The notes under the pieces were generated by a model. The model did no database searches. It saw only the letters and a list, made by a program, of their open reading frames with translations, and had not been told where the DNA came from. The position numbers and the translations under genes are program-made. Shown here in pieces: positions 11,368-21,450 of a stretch of 64,000 nt of DNA (positions are counted from its first letter, which is position 1; the number at the start of each line of letters is the position of its first letter). Source of the DNA: Gracilaria gracilis (lineage: Eukaryota > Rhodophyta > Florideophyceae > Gracilariales > Gracilariaceae); assembly GCA_030374805.1 (NCBI GenBank), contig JARGSG010000190.1, positions 186,001-250,000 on the forward strand. Reading direction: 5' to 3'.

Positions 11368-12320
11368 GGGCGCGGCGGCAGGCGGTGCAGGCGGAGACGG
11401 CGCGTGGCAGCAGCGGCGGCCAGTGGCGGCGGCCGGTGATGGGGCGCTGCGCGCCGCTGACGGCGCGCTTAAGAGCGACGGCGGCGCTGGTGGTGGGGCG
11501 GCGCTGGTGACGGTGGCGACGCGGGTTGCGCGACGGCGTGACAAGGCGTTGGCGCCGAATGGGCGGCGGCGGCGTGTGCGCGGAGGCGCGCGGCGGCGCG
11601 CAGCGGCGACAGTGGCGCGCTTCAAGCCGCACGGCGCTCGTGTGACGGGATGTTGCAACTTGCAGCCACATCCGGGACAGAACGCGCGCGCGCAACACGT
11701 GATGCGCGCGACACGTCAAGCCGTGTGCACGCTTGCGCGCGTGGCCACGTGGGACGGTGTACGCGTGCATACGTATGGTGCGGTGTGCGCGTGCACAGCT
11801 TTGACAACCCAAATGCAAGCATAAATTAAAAAGTGATGGAATTCGATGCGAAAGATCAAAGTTTGGCATTGCCACATGCTCGCATTGTTGGAGCACCCAG
11901 CCCGTAACGGCTCGGGCAGTTTAAAGTTGGGCTCGGTCCCAAAGTGGTATGACGAACCAGTTCAGAAAGATCCCCCTCCAACTGAACTTCTCAAGTGCTT
12001 CGTTCCACGATAGCCGCTATATAAAGCTCAGATGGCGTGAGTGCCATCATCAAAGCTTTCTTTTCCAGATGTTCGCACACGATTGGACTATGTCTGCAAT
12101 GCGCGTTGTATGTATGTCGAGCATGAAAACAAACATCTGCATAGTACCTCAGCCATAAAATCATCGGTTCGGTAACGCACATACAGCATTCAACGTTTTC
12201 ATTCTCATACGCTGTTCTAACCAAACGCACAAAAAGAGCACAGAGAACCATCATTCACTTTTGCAAATGGAGCACGCCTCCGTGGAACAAGCTGTTGCAT
12301 TTCAAGTGCACCAACCCACA
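11368..12320. other. GC-rich upstream region and retrotransposon target flank
   Basis: 11368-11800 is CpG-rich and probably holds the promoter and leader of the methyltransferase gene; no TATA box is evident on the minus strand. From 11820 the composition turns AT-rich. No gene is supported. The retrotransposon insertion begins at the target duplication 12321-12325. Confidence 0.45.
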
Positions 12321-12915
12321 TCGCCTGAAAACACCATTTTGATATGAAAAACGGTGTGGGTGATGACAAACCCAGGGACGGGGGGACACAAACACAAAGC
12401 GAACGGGACACAACAGAACGTGCTCTCGAGAGTACCAGCCCAACACGCTGTGTAGCGGTAGTAGGCAAGAGTCCGTAGTAAACACACAAAGTGCACAAAG
12501 TAGCAACTAGAAAGCGGAGACGTGTAGCAAACAGAAACCACAGCACGGACACAAAACTATAGGTCTAGTGCTGGCGGAAGCTACACGAAACGACAACAGA
12601 GAAGCAGCAGCTCCCTCTCGCAGACCCGAACGTAGGTCACCTGCGGGGGAACACCGCTTCCAGAGTCGAAGCACGGAAAAGACCCAAGCGAAGGGTTAGT
12701 GCACTCTGGGCCCTGTCGGAGAAAAGCGGGAGACCAAGCCGCCAAAGGGGTGAGAAAAGGTTGAAGAGAGGGGATTGAAACGACAGAGGGAAGCAAGACA
12801 GAGTTTGCTGTGAAGGAAGGTTGGGCGGTCGTTTTGGAAGGGGAAGTCGTCTAGCCGGAGTTGGTCGAGATGCGACCGCTCCGGCCCTTTTATAGGCAAC
12901 TCTTGCACTAAAATG

Positions 12916-13083
12916 AGGTGCCAGCTTACCCTTGACAATTGCTCAGGGCGGGCAATCAGGTGCCGACTTACCCTTGACAAGTCCTCAGGGCGGGCAATCA
13001 GGTGCCGACTTACCCTTGACAAGTCCTCAGCGCGGGCAATCAGGTGCCGACTTACCCTTGACAAGTCCTCAGCACGAGCGGTA
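12916..13083 (-). repeat. U3 tandem repeat in 3' LTR, 4 x 42 bp
   Basis: Four 42-bp units, each containing CTTACCCTTGACAA (plus-strand reading) and a CTCAG(G/C) G/C-rich end. In the element's sense they lie just upstream of the LTR TATA box, as enhancer repeats do. Confidence 0.9.
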
Positions 13084-13228
13084 AGCAGCTTCCCTACCGT
13101 AATTCTCAACCGCAAACGCAACTACGACTAACTTGTGGCTATGAAGCCTTTCTACTCTCTATTTAACCGCGTGGGACGGTTGGAGCCGTCGCCTCTTGGC
13201 TTTTCCATCACTCGCAACGTCTTCCCCT

Positions 13229-13580
13229 ATGTCCACCACCTCAAGTGACGAATCGATGTCCCACGCCCTCGTCCTGGACCTGGAGGCTGCCGAGAGCCCC
13301 GGCAGGGTCGAGGAGTTTGTGATTGGTGGATCCGAAGCGCCTGCCGCCGACCGATTGGCGGTGGGAATGATGCATCGTTGGCGGCGAGCTCTTATTGGCC
13401 CTTGCCCGCGGAATCCGCCACGTGTCACGCGAGGTGCGTGACGCGCTGGCTTTGTCGCCGTGGACTTATGCCGCAGGTGTCCGTGACGGCCTGCGCTTCG
13501 CTACGCAGGCGCGTCGCTACGGAAACCCGGGACCCATACAGAACCTGCTTACAGATCTGGAGGCATACCTGACGTCTTAG
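13229..13580 (+). pseudogene. Frameshifted copy of the U3 antisense ORF
   Basis: Copy in the 3' LTR of the 116-codon ORF seen intact at 20701-21051. Here one extra G after ATGATGCATCGTTG (near 13380) breaks the frame; before and after it the two copies encode the same residues. The extra base could be a real mutation or an assembly error. Confidence 0.7.
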
Positions 13581-13615
13581 ATTCCCTTCAATAAACTTCC
13601 GTTTCTACGTTCACA

Positions 13616-14210
13616 CACTCCCCAAACCCAGCGGGAGCGACACCGAGCGACCAAGAGACCGGGAACGGGGACCTTTCCTAGTTACTCCACAGTGGTTTCG
13701 AACATGAACGGTACATCCATTCGATCGATATCCGGGGTGAACCTCAACCGACGACGAAGGTTGCCCTGTTGGCTGTTCATGTGGCTCTGCGTTTCCTTCG
13801 AGGTATAACTGATCATCTGGCAGATGCCCGTATCGTCCCACTGCAAAGTGGTAGATATACCGTCGCAAAGTCCCGTCCCTACTTCGCTGTTGATCCCGGG
13901 GTACACATCTGAGATGAGCGTCCTGAGAAGGTTAGCGGCACGTGGACCGAAAAACGGCCCTCTAAGGCGGAAAAATGCGAGGCAGACATGCATCAAGTTC
14001 CACACGACGTACTCCCTTCTGAGCCAACGGGATGCCCAGCGGAGCAAGCCAATTCTCTATGGGCCTACCAGCAAGGACGCATCGGCACAAAGTGAAATCC
14101 GCTACCACGCCTATTGAAGTTGACCCGTATCGGTAATACGGTGGGGTTTTGTTCTTGGCTCGGGAGGGCCCTCTTCTTGACGTGCGGAACCAGTGACGGT
14201 CAGTACGAGA
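13616..14210 (-). other. gypsy-1 tail between integrase and 3' LTR
   Basis: About 600 bp. The minus strand holds a 121-codon open stretch (13682-14047, starting only at TTG) without a recognisable domain. Its middle reading is plausible protein, so it may be a decayed C-terminal part of pol or an extra ORF. The purine-richer bases GGGTTTGGGGAGTG (minus strand, 13616-13629) next to the LTR are the best polypurine-tract candidate. Confidence 0.45.
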
Positions 14211-17200
14211 TCATCCCGAAGATGGGCCGGCCTCCTGCGATACAGCTTCAGGCGCCCTGGCATGAATTGGCGTCCGAGTGTGACGCTGGCTCCCAGAAAT
14301 CAAAGTATAGCGGGGATGGTCCGCGCGAATGATCTTGCACGGCCCGTAGTACTTCGACTGCAACGGGGGCCACTTCACACTGGGATTCAGCGCCTTTCCT
14401 CGAACCACAAGAACTTCATCTCCGACGCTGAAGCGATGACCATACCGAGAATCGTCGCGGTGGTCGGGTTGCCTTGCTATGCGCAAGGCACGCCCAGTGG
14501 AACCCACCATTAACTCATGAAGACGATTGTCCACGGTAGCGTCCTCCATCAGCGCCGAAACGTCCATTGCGTGCATCCTGGAGCGCGTCCCGTATAGTAG
14601 TTCAAAGGGGGAATATCCCACACTCATCCGGCGGCGTCGGTATCCATAAAGCACCCTCTGTAGGGCGACATCCCAATCCATCTCGCTGTCGGCCACAATC
14701 TTGCTTATCGCGTGCTTGATAGTACCCACCATGCGTTCGGCCCGGCCGTTGGACATTGGTGGCATAAGCTAGAACCGGTCTCCAACGAATGCCATTCTGG
14801 TTCATGTACGATTGAACTGCACCTGCCATGAAGGCAGTTGCATTGTCTGAAACGATGGTCCGGGGGAGACCGAAAGGTGCGACGATCTCCCTTCGCACAA
14901 AGTCCAGGACGACGGACGCGGTGGAACTCTTCGCAGCCAAAGCAATCGGCCAACCCGTGAGATGCTCGACCCCGATGAGCAGGAAGCGGTTCCCGCCCTG
15001 TGTGGTCCGAAGGGGGCCGGCAAAGTCCACGGAGAACGTGTGGAAGAGTCCAGTGAGAGGGGCACGCTGTCCTGGCCTATACTTCAGCAGAGGTGCCGAC
15101 AACTGACAGCCATCGCAACTGCGGACATAGTCCACAATCTCGGGGAACATGGTGGGCCACCAGAAACGGTCTCGCATGAAGTCCTTGGTAGCCTCGAGGT
15201 CCCAATGACCAACGTCGTCGTGGAAACTGCGTAACAGATTGAGTCTATCCTGGATAGCGGGGACTAGAACCAAGCCCGACTTCGTGCGGCGGTATAGCTC
15301 TCCATTCCATGGAAGAAACTTATTCGCATTCCTCTTGATCGCAATGAGGATCTTGGCGTCATGCTCGTCCATAGGAAGCCCACAAAGGTATCGGCCTATA
15401 TTGGCGTAATATGGCTCGAGACCACTGAAAGAATCCTCTGACGTGACTGAAACTTGGCATGACCATACCGTGCTCCAAGTTCTCTGGCTTCGCAAACCGG
15501 GAGAGGTAGTCGCAGCAGCAAAATTGCCAGTCCCAGAACGGTACACGATCTCGAATTCGTACTCCGCAAAAAGATCCAACCATCGAGCGAGACGCCCATG
15601 GACGTCCTTCTTCTGGAAAGCATACCTCAGGGCCTGATGATCCGTCACCAACTGGAACGGCTTCGATCCAAGAAGGTAGATGCGAAACTTCTTCAAGGCA
15701 AAGACGACTGCCAGGGGCCTCCTTCTCGCATACCGAGTAGTTCTGCTCAGACTTGTTCATAGTTCTGCTTGCGTACTGAACCGGTGTGGAACATTCCATC
15801 CTCCTTCTTTTGAGTCAGGACAGCCCCCAAAGACCGGGTGGAGGCATCTGTCTCGACACGAAAAGAGGCATCAAAGTCCGGGAAAGCGAGAACCGGGGGG
15901 GGAAACAAGCTTCCTCTTCAACTCCTCAAACGCTTCTCTCATCTCGGGTGTGAACTCCAGCCTCTTCTTGCCGGTGGTGGCGGCGGTGAAGGGGCGCAGA
16001 GGTCTGTGAAAACCCTTTGATGAAGCGCCTGTAGTAGCTCGCAAGGCCCAGGAAACTCCTAAGCTCAGTGGTCGTCGAAGGTAGAGGGGCATCCTGAATC
16101 GCTTCAATCTTCTTCATGTCCACGGACACTCCACCGGCCTCGATGACGTGCCCCAGAAGGTGAATCTTGGGCTGAGCGAAAGTCGCACTTGCTGATCTTC
16201 AGCTTCAGCCCATGCGAGGCGATGAGCTTCAGCACTTCCGACACGTGGTGGACATGCTCCTCCATGGTCTTCGAGAATAGGACCACATCGTCAATGTACA
16301 CACGTGCAAAGGCAATGCCGACCGAGAATGGAGGTCCATCAACCTTTGGAAAGTCGATGGGGCATTCATCAGGCCAAAGGGCATGACCTCAAACTGGAAG
16401 GTCCCCTTGCCGACAGACAAAAGTGGTCATCTCTTTGCAACGGGGCGACATGCCGATCTGCCAGTATCCATGAGAACAAATCCAGCGTCGTGAAGAACGA
16501 ACAACCGCCAAGGTCATCGAAGATCTGATCCATGTGGGGGAGTGGCCAACGATCTGGTTTCATGATCTGATTCAAGGCTCTGTAGTCGACGCAGAACCTT
16601 GGTTTTCCATCCTTCTTCGTGGCGATGACAACGGGGAAGGACCAGGCGGACGAGCATGGACGCACGATCCCAGCAGCGAGCATCTTGTCAACCTCCTTTC
16701 GGACCACCTCGTCATGCTTTGGTGGTAGTCGACGGAGACGTGATCGGATTGGGGTATTGTCGGTAATCTCGAAGTCATGCAAGACGGGCACACCAGAAGG
16801 CCGGAGGTCATAGAGGGACCACGCCACAATGTCTGTGGCACAGAGAACTGAGAAAAGCTTCTGCTGAACCGTCCCGGGGAGATGCGACAAACGATCAAGA
16901 ATGACCTGCCTCTGGTCGGTGTCTGGGGGGAAGTCTCGGCGATCGAAGGCGCACCCATGCTCATCGCTGGCAACGGTGTCCTGAAGAGAGTACTCACTTC
17001 ATGTGCTACGCAGACATCACTCTCAGAGGCAAGCACAAGACCATGGGGCACTGCAGGGGTTTCCCTTCCGTTCTGTCCTTGACCGGGTGAAGCAGGGCCG
17101 TCCTCGGAAGTCTGAAAACCGTTCTGAACTCCATTGAAGTCTCGGGAACCGCTGGAAGCATCATTTCCTCCTGGGATGTGGTACTCGACTGGGGCCGATA

Positions 17201-18800
17201 TCTGATTCTGGGGGAAGTAGATGTTCATGCCCCCAAAATCATCCTGGAGGAGCTCACCTTCAGCCCCGAAAGGCAAACTGTCCGTCGTGACCGAAGGAAA
17301 GGGGGCACCGGCATGACCTAAGTGGCGCCTTCTGACCTTGATGTAGAGAACGTCTTGGCGATCTGGCTCCTCCTCATCTCGGCGTGGGAGAAGAAGAACC
17401 TCGTCGCGGATCGGGACTGTTAGCCCAGGGTCTTCGAACACAACCGGGTGTGGCTCAAACGGCACGTGCAAGGCTGGGTTAAACTCACCAACTTCGTCTT
17501 CGGTATCTTCATCATCATCATCTTCATCTTCATCTTCATCTTCATCTTCATCTTCATCTTCTTCATCGGACTCATCTTCATCTTCTGTGGCTTCTGCGTC
17601 CTCGTAGCGCCTGTTGTCGTTGATAGCGAGATCACGCAATTGCTCCAGGGCCCGTTCGTCGGTTGTCAAGGGTGGCGAAGGCGGAGCACGAGCACCAACC
17701 TGACGCAAACCAACCAGCTCCGCGGCCCGGGACTCGGGATCTTGACTAGTGTCACCGACTTGCTCTTCTTGATTGTCATGATCAGAGTCGTGAGACCCAT
17801 CTGGGTTCATTGTCGGGCGATCACCTTCCAACGTGACGAGGGTGACCTCTGGGCCCAAAGCGTGTCCATCGAAGAAAACCTCGTCCTCTTCAATTGAGGC
17901 GAACAGACTATCTCCTTCGGAGGGGAACTCATACCTCTCTTCATCGGAATCTGATGTAAAGTCCTCACTATCTGTGCCAGAAATTGGCACAAACTCGTCG
18001 ATCCCAGCGCGCTCGTAATCTAGTCCGAGTAGGATTGGCGAGCCATCATATACCATCTTCACCTCCTGTGTGCTGATATCGATGCAGGCTTGCATCGCCT
18101 CCAAGGTGGGAAAGCCGATGATGAGGTCAAATGGGGGCCTTTCGATGACCAGAAATTCGAGCGGGACTCTCACAGAATCGAAAATGACAGGAACATCACG
18201 GAGCGTGCCGCGAACCAGAGCGACGTCGCCGTTCGCCACGCGAATCTGACGATCAGTGGGCTTGGGCTTCAATGAAAGCCTCTCGGCCAGCTCAGAAGAC
18301 ATGAGATTGGGGATTGCCCCGGAATCCAGAAGAGCCTGTGCGGGAGTCCCATACACCTTCACTGGGACCACTTTAAGGCGTGCTCCCTTCATGGAGGTCT
18401 CGGCGAACGTTACTCGACGCGGGGATGCCTTTCCAGACAAGATGCGGCGAATGTCCTTCTTGGCATCATCAGCATCGCCACGAACCAGCTGACCAAAAGT
18501 GAGACCAGTTGGCGCGTTGGCTAACTCCTCCAGCAAGTTGTACTTGCCAGAATGCTCTTGAAGCTTAGCGCGATTCGAAGACTTCCTCGCTGTCGGCTTC
18601 CGGGACTTCTGAGAGGAGCTAGGGGCCCCTATTGGCCTGAAGCGGCCAAGTTGCTTCCGTACAGCCGGCTGCGACGGGTTAAGCAACGAATGAATGCCAA
18701 TGTGGTCGGCGGTTCTTTGCTGCTTCGGGAGAGCCACGCCCTCGGCGGTGCGCTTCGTGGCTGCCACCACCTCGTCATCAGCATCATAGCCCTCAGTCAC
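14211..18800 (-). pseudogene. pol: gypsy-1 pol: protease, RT, RNase H, integrase, frame-broken
   Basis: The frame from 18800 lies one base behind gag (-1 relation, with the gag stop inside its first codons), so it was probably reached by frameshifting. It holds a retropepsin-like domain with LDSGAIPN and LIIGFPTLE (around 18060-18330), then a long acidic spacer with an Asp/Glu run (about 17515-17570). RT follows with KDGKPRFCVDYRALN, FTTLDLFS, FGLMNAPSTFQR and the catalytic YIDD (about 16295). RNase H shows ETDASTRSLGAVLTQ and TDHQAL. Integrase has an HHCC zinc finger (about 15130-15230) and the D, D and E of VDFAGP, VSDNATAF and NGRAERM. At least eight frame changes separate these blocks, so no complete Pol can be translated from this copy as given. 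Domain order defines Ty3/gypsy. Confidence 0.9.
17515..17575 (-). repeat. Acidic simple repeat in gypsy-1 pol
   Basis: Plus-strand (TCATCT)n-like simple sequence that reads as alternating Glu and Asp in the Pol frame, between protease and RT. Slippage-prone. Confidence 0.85.
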
Positions 18801-19771
18801 AACGGAGACTTGACTTGGCTGCCCAGCCTGCTGGCCACCACTATTGCTCTGTCTGAGACGGTCTTCGGCTGCCGACTCACTACGAGGAGCTCCAACGGGG
18901 GTCGGCGATCGTAAGCGGGGTCACGAGACCAGCAGGTGGCGATTGCATGACCCATCTTTCCGCAACGTTCACAACGGGTATTGCGGTGCGGATTGAGACT
19001 GCAGCGCGTCGCCCAGTGGCCTGGTTGACGACAGTATGCACAAGTGCGCTCGCGATCGTCGTCATTCCTCTGAGGTGGGGCCTGCGTCTTCTTCATCATC
19101 AGTGTAAGCTGGGAGAGCTGCTCCGCGAGAAGATCGACCTTGTTCTGCAGAGGAGGCGACGGATCGCCCTGTTTCGGCCTCTGCATAACCTTCTTCGGCG
19201 CCGGCAGGACATGAAGAGCCCCGTGGGACTCCAACACGTTCCTACCGACCACAAAGTCCTTCACCAGTGCCTTCAGTGACTCGTAGTCGTGAGAGCCGCG
19301 GAACACAACGAATTGTGCGAGGTCGGCGTACTCCATGACGGCACGGCGGAGGAGACCAAACCGGGCTTTCGAATTGAACCCGGCTTTCTCGAAAGTTGCA
19401 TCCATCTTCTTCAAGGAACCGAGAAGGTCCCCATAATCCAGACGCGCGGATGCAGCGCGACGAATATGTTCCTCAGGCTCCTTCTCGACGCCAAATTTAT
19501 CCAAAAACGCGCGCTTCACGGCGGCATAGTCGGATGCAGCATTGTTGAGGACACCATCGGACGAAAACTGTTCGTAGTAGAACTCAAAGGCCTCTCCTTC
19601 GAGAAATCCTAGGAATTCAATTGCACGTTCTTCGTCAGTCTTTCCACGGGAGGCAACATTCTCGTAGAAGAAGAAGAACTTGCGGATATCGACGTTGGAA
19701 CCGTCAAAAGACGAAACTCCAGAGGAAGGAATAGCGTTACTCCCTCCTCGAGAGTACCATGAAAACACCAT
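18797..19771 (-). CDS. gag: gypsy-1 Gag with two CCHC zinc knuckles (324 aa)
   Basis: Structural nucleocapsid protein of the retrotransposon. The first ATG in frame is at 19771, inside the last 12 bp of the 5' LTR, so the frame runs through the LTR edge and the primer-binding site. The capsid-like part is helical and includes the stretch around DEERAIEFLGFLEGEAFEFY, typical of the retrotransposon gag domain. Two perfect CX2CX4HX4C knuckles follow: CAYCRQPGHWATRC and CERCGKMGHAIATC. The frame is intact and ends with TGA, overlapping the start of the pol frame. An upstream GTG would lengthen it into the LTR but is unlikely. Confidence in identity is high; the exact start is less certain because of its odd place. 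Confidence 0.9.
   Translation of the reverse strand: MVFSWYSRGGSNAIPSSGVSSFDGSNVDIRKFFFFYENVASRGKTDEERAIEFLGFLEGEAFEFYYEQFSSDGVLNNAASDYAAVKRAFLDKFGVEKEPEEHIRRAASARLDYGDLLGSLKKMDATFEKAGFNSKARFGLLRRAVMEYADLAQFVVFRGSHDYESLKALVKDFVVGRNVLESHGALHVLPAPKKVMQRPKQGDPSPPLQNKVDLLAEQLSQLTLMMKKTQAPPQRNDDDRERTCAYCRQPGHWATRCSLNPHRNTRCERCGKMGHAIATCWSRDPAYDRRPPLELLVVSRQPKTVSDRAIVVASRLGSQVKSPL
19742..19759 (-). promoter_or_regulatory. Candidate primer-binding site of gypsy-1
   Basis: On the coding strand the LTR is followed at once by TGGTACTCTCGAGGAGGG. TGG fits the CCA end of a tRNA primer. The first 13 bases (TGGTACTCTCGAG) also occur inside each LTR (near 19853-19870 and 12423-12437) as part of the palindrome CTCTCGAGAG. 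The tRNA cannot be named without a search. Confidence 0.55.
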
Positions 19772-20316
19772 TTTGATATGAAAAACGGTGTGGGTGATGA
19801 CAAACCCAGGGACGGGGGGACACAAACACAAAGCGAACGGGACACAACAGAACGTGCTCTCGAGAGTACCAGCCCAACACGCTGTGTAGCGGTAGTAGGC
19901 AAGAGTCCGTAGTAAACACACAAAGTGCACAAAGTAGCAACTAGAAAGCGGAGACGTGTAGCAAACAGAAACCACAGCACGACCAAAACTATAGGTCTAG
20001 TGCTGGCGGAAGCTAACACGAAACGACAACAGAGAAGCAGCAGCTCCCTCTCGCAGACCCGAACGTAGGTCACCTGCGGGGAACACCGCTTCCAGAGTCG
20101 AAGCACGGAAAAGACCCAAGCGAAGGGTAGTGCACTCTGGGCCCTGTCGGAGAAAAGCGGGAGACCAAGCCGCCAAAGGGGTGAGAAAAGGTTGAAGAGA
20201 GGGGATGAAACGACAGAGGGAAGCAAGACAGAGTTTGCTGTGAAGGAAGGTTGGGCGGTCGTTTTGGAAGGGGAAGTCGTCTAGCCGGAGTTGGTCGAGA
20301 TGCGACCGCTCCGGCC

Positions 20317-20324
20317 CTTTTATA
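20317..20324 (-). promoter_or_regulatory. LTR TATA box
   Basis: TATAAAAG on the minus strand, the same form as the host TATA boxes, placed directly downstream (in element sense) of the 42-bp repeats. Transcription would start near 20290. Confidence 0.7.
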
Positions 20325-20345
20325 GGCAACTGTTGCACTAAAATG

Positions 20346-20555
20346 AGGTGCCAGCTTACCCTTGACAATTGCTCAGGGCGGGCAATCAGGTGCCGACTTA
20401 CCCTTGACAAGTCCTCAGGGCGGGCAATCAGGTGCCGACTTACCCTTGACAAGTCCTCAGGGCGGGCAATCAGGTGCCGACTTACCCTTGACAAGTCCTC
20501 AGCGCGGGCAATCAGGTGCCGACTTACCCTTGACAAGTCCTCAGCACGAGCGGTA
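20346..20555 (-). repeat. U3 tandem repeat in 5' LTR, 5 x 42 bp
   Basis: Five 42-bp units against four in the other LTR. The array lies between the sense TATA box (20317-20324) and the antisense ORF start (20701), so it could serve both directions. Confidence 0.9.
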
Positions 20556-20700
20556 AGCAGCTTCCCTACCGTAATTCTCAACCGCAAACGCAACTACGAC
20601 TAACTTGTGGCTATGAAGCCTTTCTACTCTCTATTTAACCGCGTGGGACGGTTGGAACCGTCGCCTCTTGGCTTTTCCATCACTCGCAACGTCTTCCCCT

Positions 20701-21051
20701 ATGTCCACCACCTCAAGTGACGAATCGATGTCCCACGCCCTCGTCCTGGACCTGGAGGCTGCCGAGAGCCCCGGCAGGGTCGAGGAGTTTGTGATTGGTG
20801 GATCCGAAGCGCCTGCCGCCGACCGATTGGCGGTGGGAATGATGCATCGTTGCGGCGAGCTCTTATTGGCCCTTGCCCGCGGAATCCGCCACGTGTCACG
20901 CGAGGTGCGTGACGCGCTGGCTTTGTCGCCGTGGACTTATGCCGCAGGTGTCCGTGACGGCCTGCGCTTCGCTACGCAGGCGCGTCGCTACGGAAACCCG
21001 GGACCCATACAGAACCTGCTTACAGATCTGGAGGCATACCTGACGTCTTAG
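20701..21051 (+). CDS. Antisense ORF in the LTR U3 region (116 aa)
   Basis: I do not recognise the product. The frame opens at an ATG at 20701 (a TTG at 20668 would add 11 codons) and runs against the element's own coding direction. It is acidic in the first half (Ser/Glu/Asp/Ala-rich) and helical with several Arg in the second half. A TATTTAA motif lies at about 20630 and an AATAAA about 9 bp after the stop (21060-21065), so it has the layout of an independent transcription unit. The 3' LTR copy has one extra G that breaks the frame. Antisense ORFs are known from some Ty3/gypsy lineages (Grande-type), though there they lie outside the LTR. Function unknown. Confidence 0.5.
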   Translation: MSTTSSDESMSHALVLDLEAAESPGRVEEFVIGGSEAPAADRLAVGMMHRCGELLLALARGIRHVSREVRDALALSPWTYAAGVRDGLRFATQARRYGNPGPIQNLLTDLEAYLTS

Positions 21052-21324
21052 ATTCCCTTCAATAAACTTCCGTTTCTACGTTCACATCGCCCTCGCCTCT
21101 AATGAACATCTTTTCATATCAATACTATTGCACCACACATGCAATTGAACCGATGCTTAACTGATGAAGATATGATCATGCACAGCAAAAAGGTACGAGT
21201 TCACATTTTTGCGTACTGTGCAACTTGCAAGCCTGTAACGCTACCTTCATGCCAGGCTGGTCGCGTCATGGCAGAGCTTCGTATTTGAGCACGTTCTTCT
21301 ACTACACTCGTACTCCTCGTCTTC

Positions 21325-21332
21325 TATAAAAG
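21325..21332 (+). promoter_or_regulatory. TATA box of the Cys-rich protein gene
   Basis: TATAAAAG, 126 bp before the ATG at 21451, just 240 bp beyond the end of gypsy-1. Confidence 0.7.
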
Positions 21333-21450
21333 GGCCTTTCTCATCCATCTCAAGCTTTGCAACAGCAACAATTGTCGAACACTATTCATTCACAAGAAAA
21401 AAAAGTTCCCTTCTACCACTATTATCTACGCGCTGTCAATATTCAAACAC

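Larger units (their letters stand above)
12326..13615 (-). repeat. 3' LTR of gypsy-1
   Basis: 1,290 bp, TG...CA ends, near-identical to 19760-21086 but with four instead of five 42-bp U3 units and several single-base indels. A TATAAAAG on the minus strand lies at 12887-12894. Confidence 0.95.
12326..21086 (-). mobile_element. Complete Ty3/gypsy LTR retrotransposon (gypsy-1)
   Basis: An 8.76-kb element whose coding strand is minus. Both ends are TG...CA LTRs (1,327 bp at the 5' side, 19760-21086; 1,290 bp at the 3' side, 12326-13615). The target duplication TCGCC is exact at 12321-12325 and 21087-21091. Order along the coding strand is LTR, primer-binding site, gag with two zinc knuckles, protease, RT, RNase H, integrase, a roughly 600-bp tail and LTR; integrase after RNase H defines Ty3/gypsy. 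No chromodomain is visible. LTRs differ by about six 1-2-nt indels, one 42-bp repeat unit and two or three substitutions, so the insertion is young. Gag is open but pol is frame-broken in several places. Confidence 0.95.
19760..21086 (-). repeat. 5' LTR of gypsy-1
   Basis: 1,327 bp with TG...CA ends. By the TATA box at 20317-20324, U3 is about 760-790 bp and R-U5 about 530 bp. U3 contains five 42-bp repeats and an intact antisense ORF. Confidence 0.95.

Noticed and set aside
10559..11824. 421-codon plus-strand ORF and a 405-codon minus ORF over the methyltransferase gene
   Set aside because: Very high GC leaves few stops in any frame; only the minus frame with the FkbM motifs and the membrane anchor makes sense.
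17448..17897. Plus-strand ORF with an Ile/Phe run that looks like a membrane helix
   Set aside because: It is the complement of the Asp/Glu repeat in gypsy-1 pol.
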